DNA of 6,551 nucleotides, taken from positions 1 through 6,551 of the forward strand of contig CALBLM010000078.1 of NCBI GenBank assembly GCA_937895695.1, written 5' to 3'. The translations under genes and the position numbers were made by a program. The notes beneath the pieces are model-generated. The model made no database searches, was not told where the DNA came from, and worked only from the letters and a program-made list of their open reading frames with translations. Shown here one piece after another: positions 1 through 6,448 of the stretch; position 1 is the stretch's first letter; each line of letters starts with the position of its first letter. The DNA comes from an uncultured Megasphaera sp. (GTDB lineage Bacteria; Bacillota; Negativicutes; Veillonellales; Megasphaeraceae).

Positions 1-1220
1 CGTGTTTTATATTTCAATATTGCCATCATCAACAAAGAAGATACGAAACAAATAGCAAAAAACTGTAAAGTAATTGTATAACTATTGGTTGTTTCTTTAA
101 TCCAAGACAGGAGAAGGGGACCAGCAACACCAGCTGCGCCCCAAGCTGTTAACACACGGCCATGAATGGCACTCAGTGATTTCACGCCAAACAAATCACT
201 TAAATACGCAGGCATGCAAGAGAATCCGCCGCCATAGCAGGTAATGATGAGTAATACAATGAGTTGAAAACTAAATGCATTGGTTTCTGTTGATAATTTG
301 AAAAATGCCAAAATTTCAATGGCAAAAAATAAAAGATACGTATTTGCCCTGCCAATATAGTCAGAAACCGTTGCCCAAGCAATGCGTCCAGCACCATTTA
401 CAAAACCAATCAAACCGACCATCGATGCAGCCGCCATAGGCGACATATGTACAACTTCCTGTGCCATCGGCGAAGCCACAGCCAATAAGGCAATACCGCA
501 TGTAATGTTGATGAAAAAAAGCCACCAAATCATATAAAACTGCCATTGTTTCATGGCCTGTGACAAGGAAAATTGAGGCATGGCATGGGCATATACAGGC
601 TGTACTGTTTGTTCTGCCTTATGTAACGCCGGATCTTGCTGGGGTATTTCTCCGGATTTAGGCGGTGCCAAATAGAAAGACGAAGCAACCATGAGGACCA
701 TATAAATGATACCTAGTATAAAAAAATTATACATTAAGCCGATTTGCTGTACTAAAATTTGCATAATCGGCCCGGCAATCATACTCGCAAATCCAAATCC
801 CATAATCGCTAAGCCTGTAGCAAAACCGCGGTTGTCCGGAAACCATTTCACCAACGTAGACACCGGCGTAATATATCCGGTCCCCAAGCCAATGCCGCCA
901 ATAATACCATAACATACGTAGAGAAGAGGTAAGCTATGGAGATAAAAAGCCAATGCAGTCCCCAACATGCCACATCCAAAAAAGGCCGCTGCCATGAGCC
1001 CTGATTTTTTAGGACCCATTTTTTGTACGATATTGCCCAGACATCCAGCAGATAATCCTAAAAACAGAATAGCCAGGGAAAATGTCCACGTTGTTTCTTT
1101 CAACGTAAATCCCATGGTTTCCATAATCGGTTTCGTCAATACACTCCATGAATACACACTGCCAATACAAATATGTATTCCTACAGCAGCCAATGCAATA
1201 CCCCAACGGTTTCGTTTCAT
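1..1220 (-). CDS. OFA-family MFS transporter (oxalate/formate/pyruvate type), 3' end cut by window edge
   Basis: This is an inner-membrane secondary transporter of the Major Facilitator Superfamily. The frame is open from ATG at 1220 to the left edge (406 complete codons), so only a short C-terminal tail should be missing. OFA-family signatures are visible: GSVYSWSV near the N terminus, a motif-A-like loop with KMGPKKSG (residues 67-74), GTGYITPVSTLVKWFP from residue 113, the second-half motif SDYIGR (286-291), and YGGGF...PAYLSDLFG...IHGR (352-355) followed by LTAWGAAG. Hydrophobic segments run through both halves, with a polar central loop (roughly residues 195-220) between them, as in 12-helix MFS proteins. 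The start is fixed by AGGAG 9 nt upstream. It is a single-gene unit here, driven by its own consensus promoter and a ZTP riboswitch. OFA members move oxalate, formate, pyruvate or related acids, so the substrate is not settled. Formate is inferred from the riboswitch. Confidence 0.9.
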   Translation of the reverse strand, partial: MKRNRWGIALAAVGIHICIGSVYSWSVLTKPIMETMGFTLKETTWTFSLAILFLGLSAGCLGNIVQKMGPKKSGLMAAAFFGCGMLGTALAFYLHSLPLLYVCYGIIGGIGLGTGYITPVSTLVKWFPDNRGFATGLAIMGFGFASMIAGPIMQILVQQIGLMYNFFILGIIYMVLMVASSFYLAPPKSGEIPQQDPALHKAEQTVQPVYAHAMPQFSLSQAMKQWQFYMIWWLFFINITCGIALLAVASPMAQEVVHMSPMAAASMVGLIGFVNGAGRIAWATVSDYIGRANTYLLFFAIEILAFFKLSTETNAFSFQLIVLLIITCYGGGFSCMPAYLSDLFGVKSLSAIHGRVLTAWGAAGVAGPLLLSWIKETTNSYTITLQFFAICFVSSLLMMAILKYKT

Positions 1221-1229
1221 TGCTAATCT

Positions 1230-1234
1230 CTCCT
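1230..1234 (-). promoter_or_regulatory. Ribosome binding site of the OFA transporter
   Basis: AGGAG lies 9 nt before the ATG at 1220. It sits about 24 nt downstream of the last U of the riboswitch terminator, outside the terminator stem. Control is therefore expected at transcription termination rather than by hiding this site. Confidence 0.8.
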
Positions 1235-1257
1235 TTTATAAACCAGCTGGTATATGC

Positions 1258-1310
1258 AAAAACGCCAACCATCTGGTCAAGAACAAATTATTCTGCCCAG
1301 ACGGTCGGCG
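1258..1310 (-). terminator. Rho-independent terminator forming the riboswitch expression platform
   Basis: On the minus strand CGCCGACCGTCTGG (1310-1297) pairs with CCAGATGGTTGGCG (1276-1263) across a 20-nt loop. This gives 14 consecutive pairs, two of them G-U, followed directly by TTTTT (1262-1258). The 5' arm is the conserved 3' half of the ZTP aptamer, so the terminator and the folded aptamer are mutually exclusive. This is the known arrangement for ZTP ON switches: ligand binding holds the 5' arm in the aptamer and lets polymerase read into the transporter gene. It may also stop transcripts arriving from the upstream carboxypeptidase gene, because I see no other terminator between the two genes. 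Confidence 0.88.
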
Positions 1311-1364
1311 TCGTATGGCTGTGCAGTCCATGTGGTTATTCCACTTATCCGTCAGTCCTGCTCA
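1293..1364 (-). ncRNA. ZTP/ZMP riboswitch (pfl motif) aptamer
   Basis: The minus-strand leader carries the pfl/ZTP signature. P1 is TGAGCAG (1364-1358) with CTGCACA, a stem with one A-A mismatch. The conserved internal-loop strand ACTGACGG follows. P2 is GTGG-AATAA-CCAC, and then come ATGGA and the 3' segment GCCGACCGTCTGGGCA. The pseudoknot is visible: GACGG (1353-1349) pairs with CCGTC (1304-1300). The family consensus has GGCG with CGCC, so the G-to-A and C-to-T changes here preserve pairing, which supports a real RNA. The class binds ZMP and ZTP, purine-pathway intermediates that rise when 10-formyl-tetrahydrofolate is limiting, and usually controls purine or one-carbon genes. The assignment is by recognition of the consensus, not by covariance search. 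Confidence 0.87.
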
Positions 1365-1380
1365 GTTAAATTGTACTGTT

Positions 1381-1409
1381 ATTATAGGAAATCATCCGTA
1401 TATTGTCAA
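1381..1409 (-). promoter_or_regulatory. Perfect sigma-A/sigma-70 promoter for the riboswitch and transporter
   Basis: TTGACA (1409-1404) and TATAAT (1386-1381) are both exact consensus and are separated by exactly 17 nt. The predicted start is an A near 1374, about 10 nt before the aptamer P1, giving a leader of about 154 nt. The -35 box begins 3 nt after the stop codon of the upstream carboxypeptidase gene. No operator-like repeat is evident, so strong constitutive initiation with control left to the riboswitch is the simplest reading. Confidence 0.9.
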
Positions 1410-1412
1410 TAC

Positions 1413-2396
1413 CTATGCTGTCTTTGCAGTTTTAGCCGGTACCGTATCTGTATCGGTGCCATATGTTTGCTGTGCCGCCAATTCAGCTGCTTTCTTCTGT
1501 TTTTCTGCGGCTTCCGTTAAGGTTTGTCCTGCCGGGGCAGTACGCATGACGTATACATTTTCCAATGGCTGTAAAACAGAAAAACCATATTTCATTAATT
1601 TCTGCGCATCACCAAAACGGTCTCCTGAATTAAAAATAACGGCAATAACGGTACGGTTATCTTGTGTTGCTGACGCAATCAAACATGGCCCGCCAGCACT
1701 TGTTGTACCTGTTTTAATGCCATTGGCACCGGGAAAACCACTCGTTAAGAAATAATTCGTAGTTGTACAGTATTTACTTCCGCCGTTGATATAGGGCATA
1801 TTATATTCACTATGGCTGACAGCATCCCGAAATTCCGGCATCTTCATCCCGTACGCAGCAATTTTAGCCATATCGCGAACAGTGGAATAATGGTCGCTGT
1901 CCGGTAATCCATGGGGATTCACAAAATGGGTATTCGTACAGCCAAGTGCTGCTGCTTTGGCATTCATTTGAGATACAAAATCTGCTTCTGTCGGTGCGAC
2001 CGTTTCGGCTACGTCTACAGCTGCATCGCAACCGGATACAGTCATCATACCAGTCATGGCATTGCGAAGCGTTACCTGATCACCCGGATATAATCCCAAA
2101 ACAGACGCATCGCTTTCCAAATTCAACGAATCCTGCGTAATGTGAATCGGTTGATCCAAAAGCCCTTGAGCTTTACCCATTTCAATTCCTAAGATACATG
2201 TCATAACTTTGGTTGTACTACCGGGATAGGAACGCTGATCCGGATTTTTGGCATATAATTCATTGCCTGTATCCGCATCCATTACATACGCCATCTGCGC
2301 GTCTACAGTCGGCTGTTCAACGGTTTCTGCAAAAACACTGACAGTCATGGCAAGACAAGCTGTCATCGTTACTATCATTTTTTTTAAAGACATCAT
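1413..2396 (-). CDS. Secreted D-alanyl-D-alanine carboxypeptidase (peptidase S11, low-molecular-weight PBP)
   Basis: The enzyme family removes the terminal D-Ala from peptidoglycan pentapeptides outside the cytoplasmic membrane, which limits cross-linking. The 327-residue protein has a signal peptide of about 23 residues ending VFA|E. SxxK is S60-T-T-K63 in the context YPGSTTKVMT, and KTG is residues 228-230 in GIKTGTTSAGG. The middle motif, normally SxN, reads S121-G122-C123 followed by DAA, so the usual Asn is Cys. Other S11 landmarks are FVNPHGLPD (158-166) and the YSTVRDMAKIA stretch. After KTG only about 97 residues remain, ending in a Lys/Ala-rich tail (TLTEAAEKQKKAAELAAQQ, then AKTAKTA). 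There is no room for a PBP5_C domain and no clear hydrophobic anchor. AGGA lies 10 nt before ATG 2396, and a second ATG follows at once. It is 26 nt downstream of rsmG and probably cotranscribed. I cannot choose between dac paralogue names. Confidence 0.9.
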   Translation of the reverse strand: MMSLKKMIVTMTACLAMTVSVFAETVEQPTVDAQMAYVMDADTGNELYAKNPDQRSYPGSTTKVMTCILGIEMGKAQGLLDQPIHITQDSLNLESDASVLGLYPGDQVTLRNAMTGMMTVSGCDAAVDVAETVAPTEADFVSQMNAKAAALGCTNTHFVNPHGLPDSDHYSTVRDMAKIAAYGMKMPEFRDAVSHSEYNMPYINGGSKYCTTTNYFLTSGFPGANGIKTGTTSAGGPCLIASATQDNRTVIAVIFNSGDRFGDAQKLMKYGFSVLQPLENVYVMRTAPAGQTLTEAAEKQKKAAELAAQQTYGTDTDTVPAKTAKTA

Positions 2397-2422
2397 TCAT
2401 TCACTTTCCTTCATCTGATATA

Positions 2423-3133
2423 TTACAAGGGATTTTTAGCTGCCATTTTAGGCTTGCGAGGATATTTCTTGGGACTCGCCGCCACTTTGCGTATATAGAT
2501 CACTGCTCGTTTATCGGCAAGACCTGGCAACGCAATAGGGCGAACTTCTTCTATGACAGCACCTAATATGTTTAAAGCATGACGGCTTTCTTTGATTTCT
2601 TCTTCATACTGCGCACCTTTTAAGGAAATAAAGAATCCGTTTTTCTTGACATAAGGGAGGGCCCATTCTGCCAAAATCGGCAGCCGTGCAACAGCCCGAC
2701 TTGTTACGATATCGAACTGTTCCCGATAGGCTTCTTGATGGGCCATTTCTTCAGCCCGCCCGTGCAGGCAATCTGCCTGAAGCTCTAATTGTGTCAAAAC
2801 TTGCTGAATAAATCGCAGTCGTTTTTGTAAGGAATCAAAAAAAGTCATCTGCAAATCCGGTCGGTAGATAAGCAATGGAAGGCCCGGAAATCCTGCGCCT
2901 GTCCCTAAATCTAAAACGCGGGCATGAGGTGCAAAATACGCCGCATCATAACAGGATACGCTATCGGCCATATGCTTGACGGCAACCTCTGAAGGTTCGG
3001 TAATTGCTGTCAGATTCATGACTTTATTGGTTTCCAACAGCATATCTTGAAACTGGCAAAATTGTTGTATCTGTATAGCCGTCAAGGACCATCCCATACT
3101 AGACATAGCATTCGTCAGTTCAGTCTGAAACAT
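2423..3133 (-). CDS. rsmG: 16S rRNA (guanine-527-N7)-methyltransferase RsmG
   Basis: This cytoplasmic SAM-dependent enzyme (formerly GidB) methylates N7 of G527 (E. coli numbering) in the 530 loop of 16S rRNA; loss in other bacteria gives low-level streptomycin resistance. The 236-residue product is the usual length. Landmarks are NLTAI (40-44), KHMADS (53-58), the SAM-binding loop DLGTGAGFPG (75-84), acidic D100 after the second strand, SRAVA (145-149), LKG (171-173), and a basic C terminus ending YPRKPKMAAKNPL. The frame stays open upstream to 3298, but that part lies inside mnmG and looks unlike RsmG. ATG 3133, with GGAGG 9 nt upstream, gives the family N terminus. The gene overlaps the mnmG end by 14 nt, which suggests translational coupling. 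Confidence 0.96.
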   Translation of the reverse strand: MFQTELTNAMSSMGWSLTAIQIQQFCQFQDMLLETNKVMNLTAITEPSEVAVKHMADSVSCYDAAYFAPHARVLDLGTGAGFPGLPLLIYRPDLQMTFFDSLQKRLRFIQQVLTQLELQADCLHGRAEEMAHQEAYREQFDIVTSRAVARLPILAEWALPYVKKNGFFISLKGAQYEEEIKESRHALNILGAVIEEVRPIALPGLADKRAVIYIRKVAASPKKYPRKPKMAAKNPL

Positions 3134-5009
3134 GTTGTTTATCCTCCCGCTGCCGTTGTTCCAACACGATGAGAAGAGCCGTAATATCTGCCGGTGAAAC
3201 GCCGGAAATGCGGCTAGCCTGACCAAGAGAACGGGGGCGGATTGCATCCAACTTTTGTCTTGCTTCTCCTGAAAGGGTATCAATGTCGGCATATACAATA
3301 TCTGCAGGCATTAATTTTTGTTCCAACCGATTCATTTTTTCTACTTGTTCCAACTGCCGTCCAATATATCCTTCATACTTGACCATAATTTCAATTTCTT
3401 CGCATACATCAGCCGCTAACGGTTCGAGTGGAAAGATTTGTCGTAATTTTTCGTACGTCACTTCATTACGGCGCAGTAAATCATACGCTGTAAGGCCTGT
3501 ATGAATCGGAGCAGTGCCGATAGACTGTAATTTTTCCTGATTGGCTTTAGTCGGTGTAACAGAAAGTTGTTTTAACACAGCTAATCCCGCTTCAATAGCT
3601 TGTTTTTTCTGCATAAAGCAGTTGTATCGTTCCTGCGTAACTAAGCCCAAATCGTATCCTTTTTGGGTAAGACGCAAATCAGCATTGTCTTGGCGCAAAA
3701 TGAGACGATATTCAGAGCGACTGGTCATCATACGATAGGGTTCATTCGTTCCTTTTGTAACCAAATCATCAATCAATACGCCAATATAGGCTTCCGAGCG
3801 GGTAAGGATAAATGCATCTTTTCCCTGTACCTTACGAGCCGCATTAATACCGGCAATCAACCCTTGGGCTGCCGCTTCTTCATAGCCACTTGTACCGTTC
3901 GCCTGGCCAGCAGAGAAGAGGCCACTGATTTTTTTTGTTTCCAAAGATGGCGTCAGTTGGGTCGGATCTAAGCAATCGTATTCAATCGCATACCCAGGAC
4001 GCATGATTTTAACATCTTCCAATCCGGGAATGGTCCGTAAGAATTCATACTGTACGTCAATAGGAAGACTCGTACTCATGCCTTGGACATACATTTCTTC
4101 CGTCATTTCTCCTTCCGGTTCAATGAACAGCTGATGTCTCTTTTTATCAGCAAAACGAACGATTTTAGATTCAATAGACGGGCAATATCTAGGACCAATT
4201 CCCTGAATCATGCCATTGCACATCGGTGCCCTATCTAAGTTATCTCGAATAATGCGGTGCGTTTCTTCATTCGTAAAGGTAAGCCAACAGCATTCTTTAT
4301 TGCGATTTTTCCGTTCCGATAAAAATGAAAAGGCATGGCCATCCGTATCGCCTTCTTGTATTTTCATTTCGTGCGTTCGCAACGTACGTCGGTCAACACG
4401 AGCAGGTGTACCCGTTTTAAACCGCATTAATTTAAGACCTGCCTGTACTAGTGAACCAGATAAATCTTCTGCTGAACGCTGTCCAATAGGACCGCCGGAG
4501 TAGGCACATTCACCAATAATAATTTTGCCTTTTAAATAGGTACCTGTTGCCAAAACAACGCAGCTGGCACGATATTCTTCGCCTAATTCCGTACGAACGC
4601 CGACAACCTTATTATCTTCTACCAAAAGGTCGGTAATCATCAGTTGTTTAACATCTAAGTTTTCTTGATTTTCTAATGTTTTCGTCATAGTTAACTGATA
4701 TAATTTTTTATCAGATTGGGCGCGAAGGGAATAGACTGCCGGTCCTTTGCCTGTATTAAGCATTCGCATCTGTAAGCAAGTTTTATCTGTATTAATACCC
4801 ATTTCGCCGCCTAATGCATCGATTTCGCGGACTAAATGGCTTTTACCAGGGCCACCTACAGCCGGATTACAAGGCATTAAGGCTATATTATCCAAATTCA
4901 GAGTAGCCATCAATGTACGGGCTCCCAAGCGTGCACTTGCTAATGCGGCTTCACAGCCGGCATGTCCGGCACCGATGATGATGACATCATATGTATCGAC
5001 TACAAACAT
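3120..5009 (-). CDS. mnmG: tRNA uridine-5-carboxymethylaminomethyl modification enzyme MnmG (GidA)
   Basis: This FAD protein partners with MnmE to install the (carboxymethyl)aminomethyl group at C5 of wobble uridine 34 in tRNAs that read split codon boxes ending in A/G. It uses methylene-tetrahydrofolate, NADH and glycine or ammonium. The 629-residue length is normal. Visible motifs are the Rossmann FAD loop GAGHAG (13-18), the conserved CNPAVGGPGKSHLVREIDALGG beginning at C47, NTGKGPAVYSLRAQSDK (86-101), VLATGTYLKG (152-161), PRYCPSIE (273-280) with the conserved Cys at 276, NGTSGYEEAA (371-380), and EPYRMMTSRSEYRLILRQDNADLR (423-446). The C-terminal MnmE-binding region includes KYEGYI and LGQASRISGVSPADI. 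AGAGG lies 7 nt before the ATG. The gene follows mnmE by 12 nt and overlaps rsmG, the classic order. No key residue appears lost. Confidence 0.98.
   Translation of the reverse strand: MFVVDTYDVIIIGAGHAGCEAALASARLGARTLMATLNLDNIALMPCNPAVGGPGKSHLVREIDALGGEMGINTDKTCLQMRMLNTGKGPAVYSLRAQSDKKLYQLTMTKTLENQENLDVKQLMITDLLVEDNKVVGVRTELGEEYRASCVVLATGTYLKGKIIIGECAYSGGPIGQRSAEDLSGSLVQAGLKLMRFKTGTPARVDRRTLRTHEMKIQEGDTDGHAFSFLSERKNRNKECCWLTFTNEETHRIIRDNLDRAPMCNGMIQGIGPRYCPSIESKIVRFADKKRHQLFIEPEGEMTEEMYVQGMSTSLPIDVQYEFLRTIPGLEDVKIMRPGYAIEYDCLDPTQLTPSLETKKISGLFSAGQANGTSGYEEAAAQGLIAGINAARKVQGKDAFILTRSEAYIGVLIDDLVTKGTNEPYRMMTSRSEYRLILRQDNADLRLTQKGYDLGLVTQERYNCFMQKKQAIEAGLAVLKQLSVTPTKANQEKLQSIGTAPIHTGLTAYDLLRRNEVTYEKLRQIFPLEPLAADVCEEIEIMVKYEGYIGRQLEQVEKMNRLEQKLMPADIVYADIDTLSGEARQKLDAIRPRSLGQASRISGVSPADITALLIVLEQRQREDKQHVSD
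3143..3147 (-). promoter_or_regulatory. Ribosome binding site that fixes the rsmG start
   Basis: GGAGG lies inside the end of mnmG, 9 nt before the ATG at 3133. It favours this start over the in-frame extension to 3298, which encodes 55 residues unlike RsmG. Confidence 0.85.
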
Positions 5010-5021
5010 GTTATTACCTCT

Positions 5022-6401
5022 CTATTTTCCTAAACAAAATCTGCTAAATATTTCTTCTACTATATCGTCTTGTACAGTATCGCCGGTAATGGAACCCAAC
5101 AAATCCCACGCTTCCCGAATATCTACAATAGCACAATCTACAGGCATGCCTTGTTCAATCGTTTCCAACGCCCGCTGCAATGCCGCCCGGCTTTGACGCA
5201 CTAATTCAATATGGCGTGTATTCGTAAGCAGTGAACTTTGTTCTGTCGTTGCCCCTTCTTGCAGTGCTAGGGACAACAGCCGATCTTTTAACGTATCCAT
5301 GCCAGCTCCTGTATCTGCTGAAATAGAGATAATAGGAAATCCATAGGATTGCATGGATGACGCAGAAAAAGCCGGCTCTAAATCTTCTTTATTTAGTACT
5401 ACAATAGCATTCTTTCCCTTAGCATCTGTCAAAATCTGTCTATCTTCCGATGTAAGCGGGCGAGATTGGTCAATAACCACTAAAATAATATCTGCCTTAT
5501 CCATATATTCTTTAGCCCGCTGCACGCCGATTTGTTCAACCGTATCATTAGTGTTGCGAATGCCGGCTGTATCAACAAGACAAATAGGGACGCCTTTTAA
5601 GGTAATCCATTCTTCAATCACATCTCGTGTTGTACCGGGAACATCTGTCACAATGGCTCGTTCCTCTTGAAGAAGTCTATTTAGCAAGCTGGATTTTCCC
5701 GCATTCGGTGTACCTGTAATAGCTGCCATTACACCGTCTCGTATCATCCTGCCACTTTGGGAAGCAGCTAGCATATCATCAAGGCGTTTTTTCATTTCTC
5801 GAATGGCACCGGCAATATCTGGAACCTCAATATCTTCTAAATCTTCTTCCGGGTAATCTACAGTCACTTCAAGGCGCGTAATAAAATCTGTCAGATGATG
5901 CCGCATATCGGAAACCACGCGTGATAAGCGACCTTCTAGCTGACTGACTGCACTTGTAAGTCCCTGCGAACTTTTAGCTTGAATGACATCCATAACGGCT
6001 TCAGCTTGCGCTAAATCAATACGTCCATTCATAAACGCACGCTGCGTAAATTCACCAGGATTTGCCAGGCGGGCTCCATGCCGCAGAACCAAAGCCATAA
6101 TTTCTTCTAAGGACTGGCGACCGCCATGACATTGAATTTCCAATACATCCTCTGCCGTATACGAATGAGGACCCTTCATAATAAGTACTAAAACTTCATC
6201 TATCGGTTTATCTTGTTCATCAACAATAGTACCATATTGAATAGAGCGATCTCTTCGTTGAGCCAATGGGGTAGAAGACGTGCTGCGAAATACGGTATCT
6301 CCTATCGTGTATGCATGGGTTCCGCTAATACGAATAATACCAATCCCACTTTCACCTAAGGGTGTTGCAATTGCAGCAATCGTATCTGTTGTATCGTACA
6401 C
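5022..6401 (-). CDS. mnmE: tRNA modification GTPase MnmE (TrmE)
   Basis: MnmE is a dimeric, potassium-activated GTPase that binds formyl/methylene-tetrahydrofolate through its N-terminal domain and works with MnmG on tRNA wobble uridine 34. From GTG 6401 the protein has 459 residues, the family norm. It starts MYDTTDTIAAIATPLGESGIG. Next come the helical region with NPGEFTQRAFMNGRIDLAQAEAV (about residues 114-136) and the embedded G domain: P-loop GTPNAGKS (230-237), GTTRD (256-260), DTAG (277-280), NKED (337-340) and SAD (361-363). The C terminus is FCLGK, with the catalytically important Cys at 456 of the C-x-G-K motif. The frame can be extended to a TTG at 6419, but that codon lies just before the Shine-Dalgarno. 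GTG, 8 nt after AGGAG, is preferred. A terminator sits directly upstream, and mnmG follows after 12 nt. Confidence 0.97.
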   Translation of the reverse strand: MYDTTDTIAAIATPLGESGIGIIRISGTHAYTIGDTVFRSTSSTPLAQRRDRSIQYGTIVDEQDKPIDEVLVLIMKGPHSYTAEDVLEIQCHGGRQSLEEIMALVLRHGARLANPGEFTQRAFMNGRIDLAQAEAVMDVIQAKSSQGLTSAVSQLEGRLSRVVSDMRHHLTDFITRLEVTVDYPEEDLEDIEVPDIAGAIREMKKRLDDMLAASQSGRMIRDGVMAAITGTPNAGKSSLLNRLLQEERAIVTDVPGTTRDVIEEWITLKGVPICLVDTAGIRNTNDTVEQIGVQRAKEYMDKADIILVVIDQSRPLTSEDRQILTDAKGKNAIVVLNKEDLEPAFSASSMQSYGFPIISISADTGAGMDTLKDRLLSLALQEGATTEQSSLLTNTRHIELVRQSRAALQRALETIEQGMPVDCAIVDIREAWDLLGSITGDTVQDDIVEEIFSRFCLGK

Positions 6402-6409
6402 TATGCATT

Positions 6410-6414
6410 CTCCT
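6410..6414 (-). promoter_or_regulatory. Ribosome binding site that fixes the mnmE GTG start
   Basis: AGGAG is followed by an 8-nt spacer and then GTG at 6401. The alternative in-frame TTG at 6419 begins 5' of this site, and an ATG at 6408 is in another frame, so GTG is the best start. The site begins 3 nt after the last T of the upstream terminator tract, which is unusually close. Confidence 0.85.
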
Positions 6415-6417
6415 TTC

Positions 6418-6448
6418 AAAAAAACCGGTGCAGCGCACCGGTTTTTTT
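6418..6448 (-). terminator. Intrinsic terminator between jag and mnmE (perfect inverted repeat, bidirectional)
   Basis: AAAAAAACCGGTGC (6418-6431) and its exact complement (6435-6448) flank a 3-nt loop. The GC-rich core is 8 bp (ACCGGTGC), followed by seven T on either strand. On the minus strand it would end the jag transcript 58 nt after the jag stop codon. Its T-tract ends only 3 nt before the mnmE AGGAG, so it lies inside whatever leader mnmE has. Readthrough or regulated termination must feed mnmE unless initiation occurs within the hairpin region. Confidence 0.88.

Noticed and set aside
1009..1272. Minus-strand 87-codon frame over the transporter start
   Set aside because: It overlaps the well-supported transporter gene and riboswitch in another frame and has no recognisable motifs.
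967..1755. Plus-strand open frame of 262 codons
   Set aside because: It lies antisense across the transporter 5' end, the riboswitch and the carboxypeptidase 3' end. The translation resembles no family I know and I see no Shine-Dalgarno-led start. It is a shadow of the minus-strand genes.
2354..2396. Lipoprotein signal on the carboxypeptidase (Cys14)
   Set aside because: The residues before Cys14 are M-T-A, a poor lipobox. A signal peptidase I site after VFA at residue 23 fits better.
3134..3298. In-frame upstream extension of rsmG by 55 codons
   Set aside because: It lies wholly within mnmG, is unlike RsmG N termini, and the ATG at 3133 has a good Shine-Dalgarno.
6402..6419. TTG start for mnmE at 6419
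   Set aside because: The TTG lies just upstream of the Shine-Dalgarno. The GTG at 6401 has correct spacing and gives the canonical N terminus.
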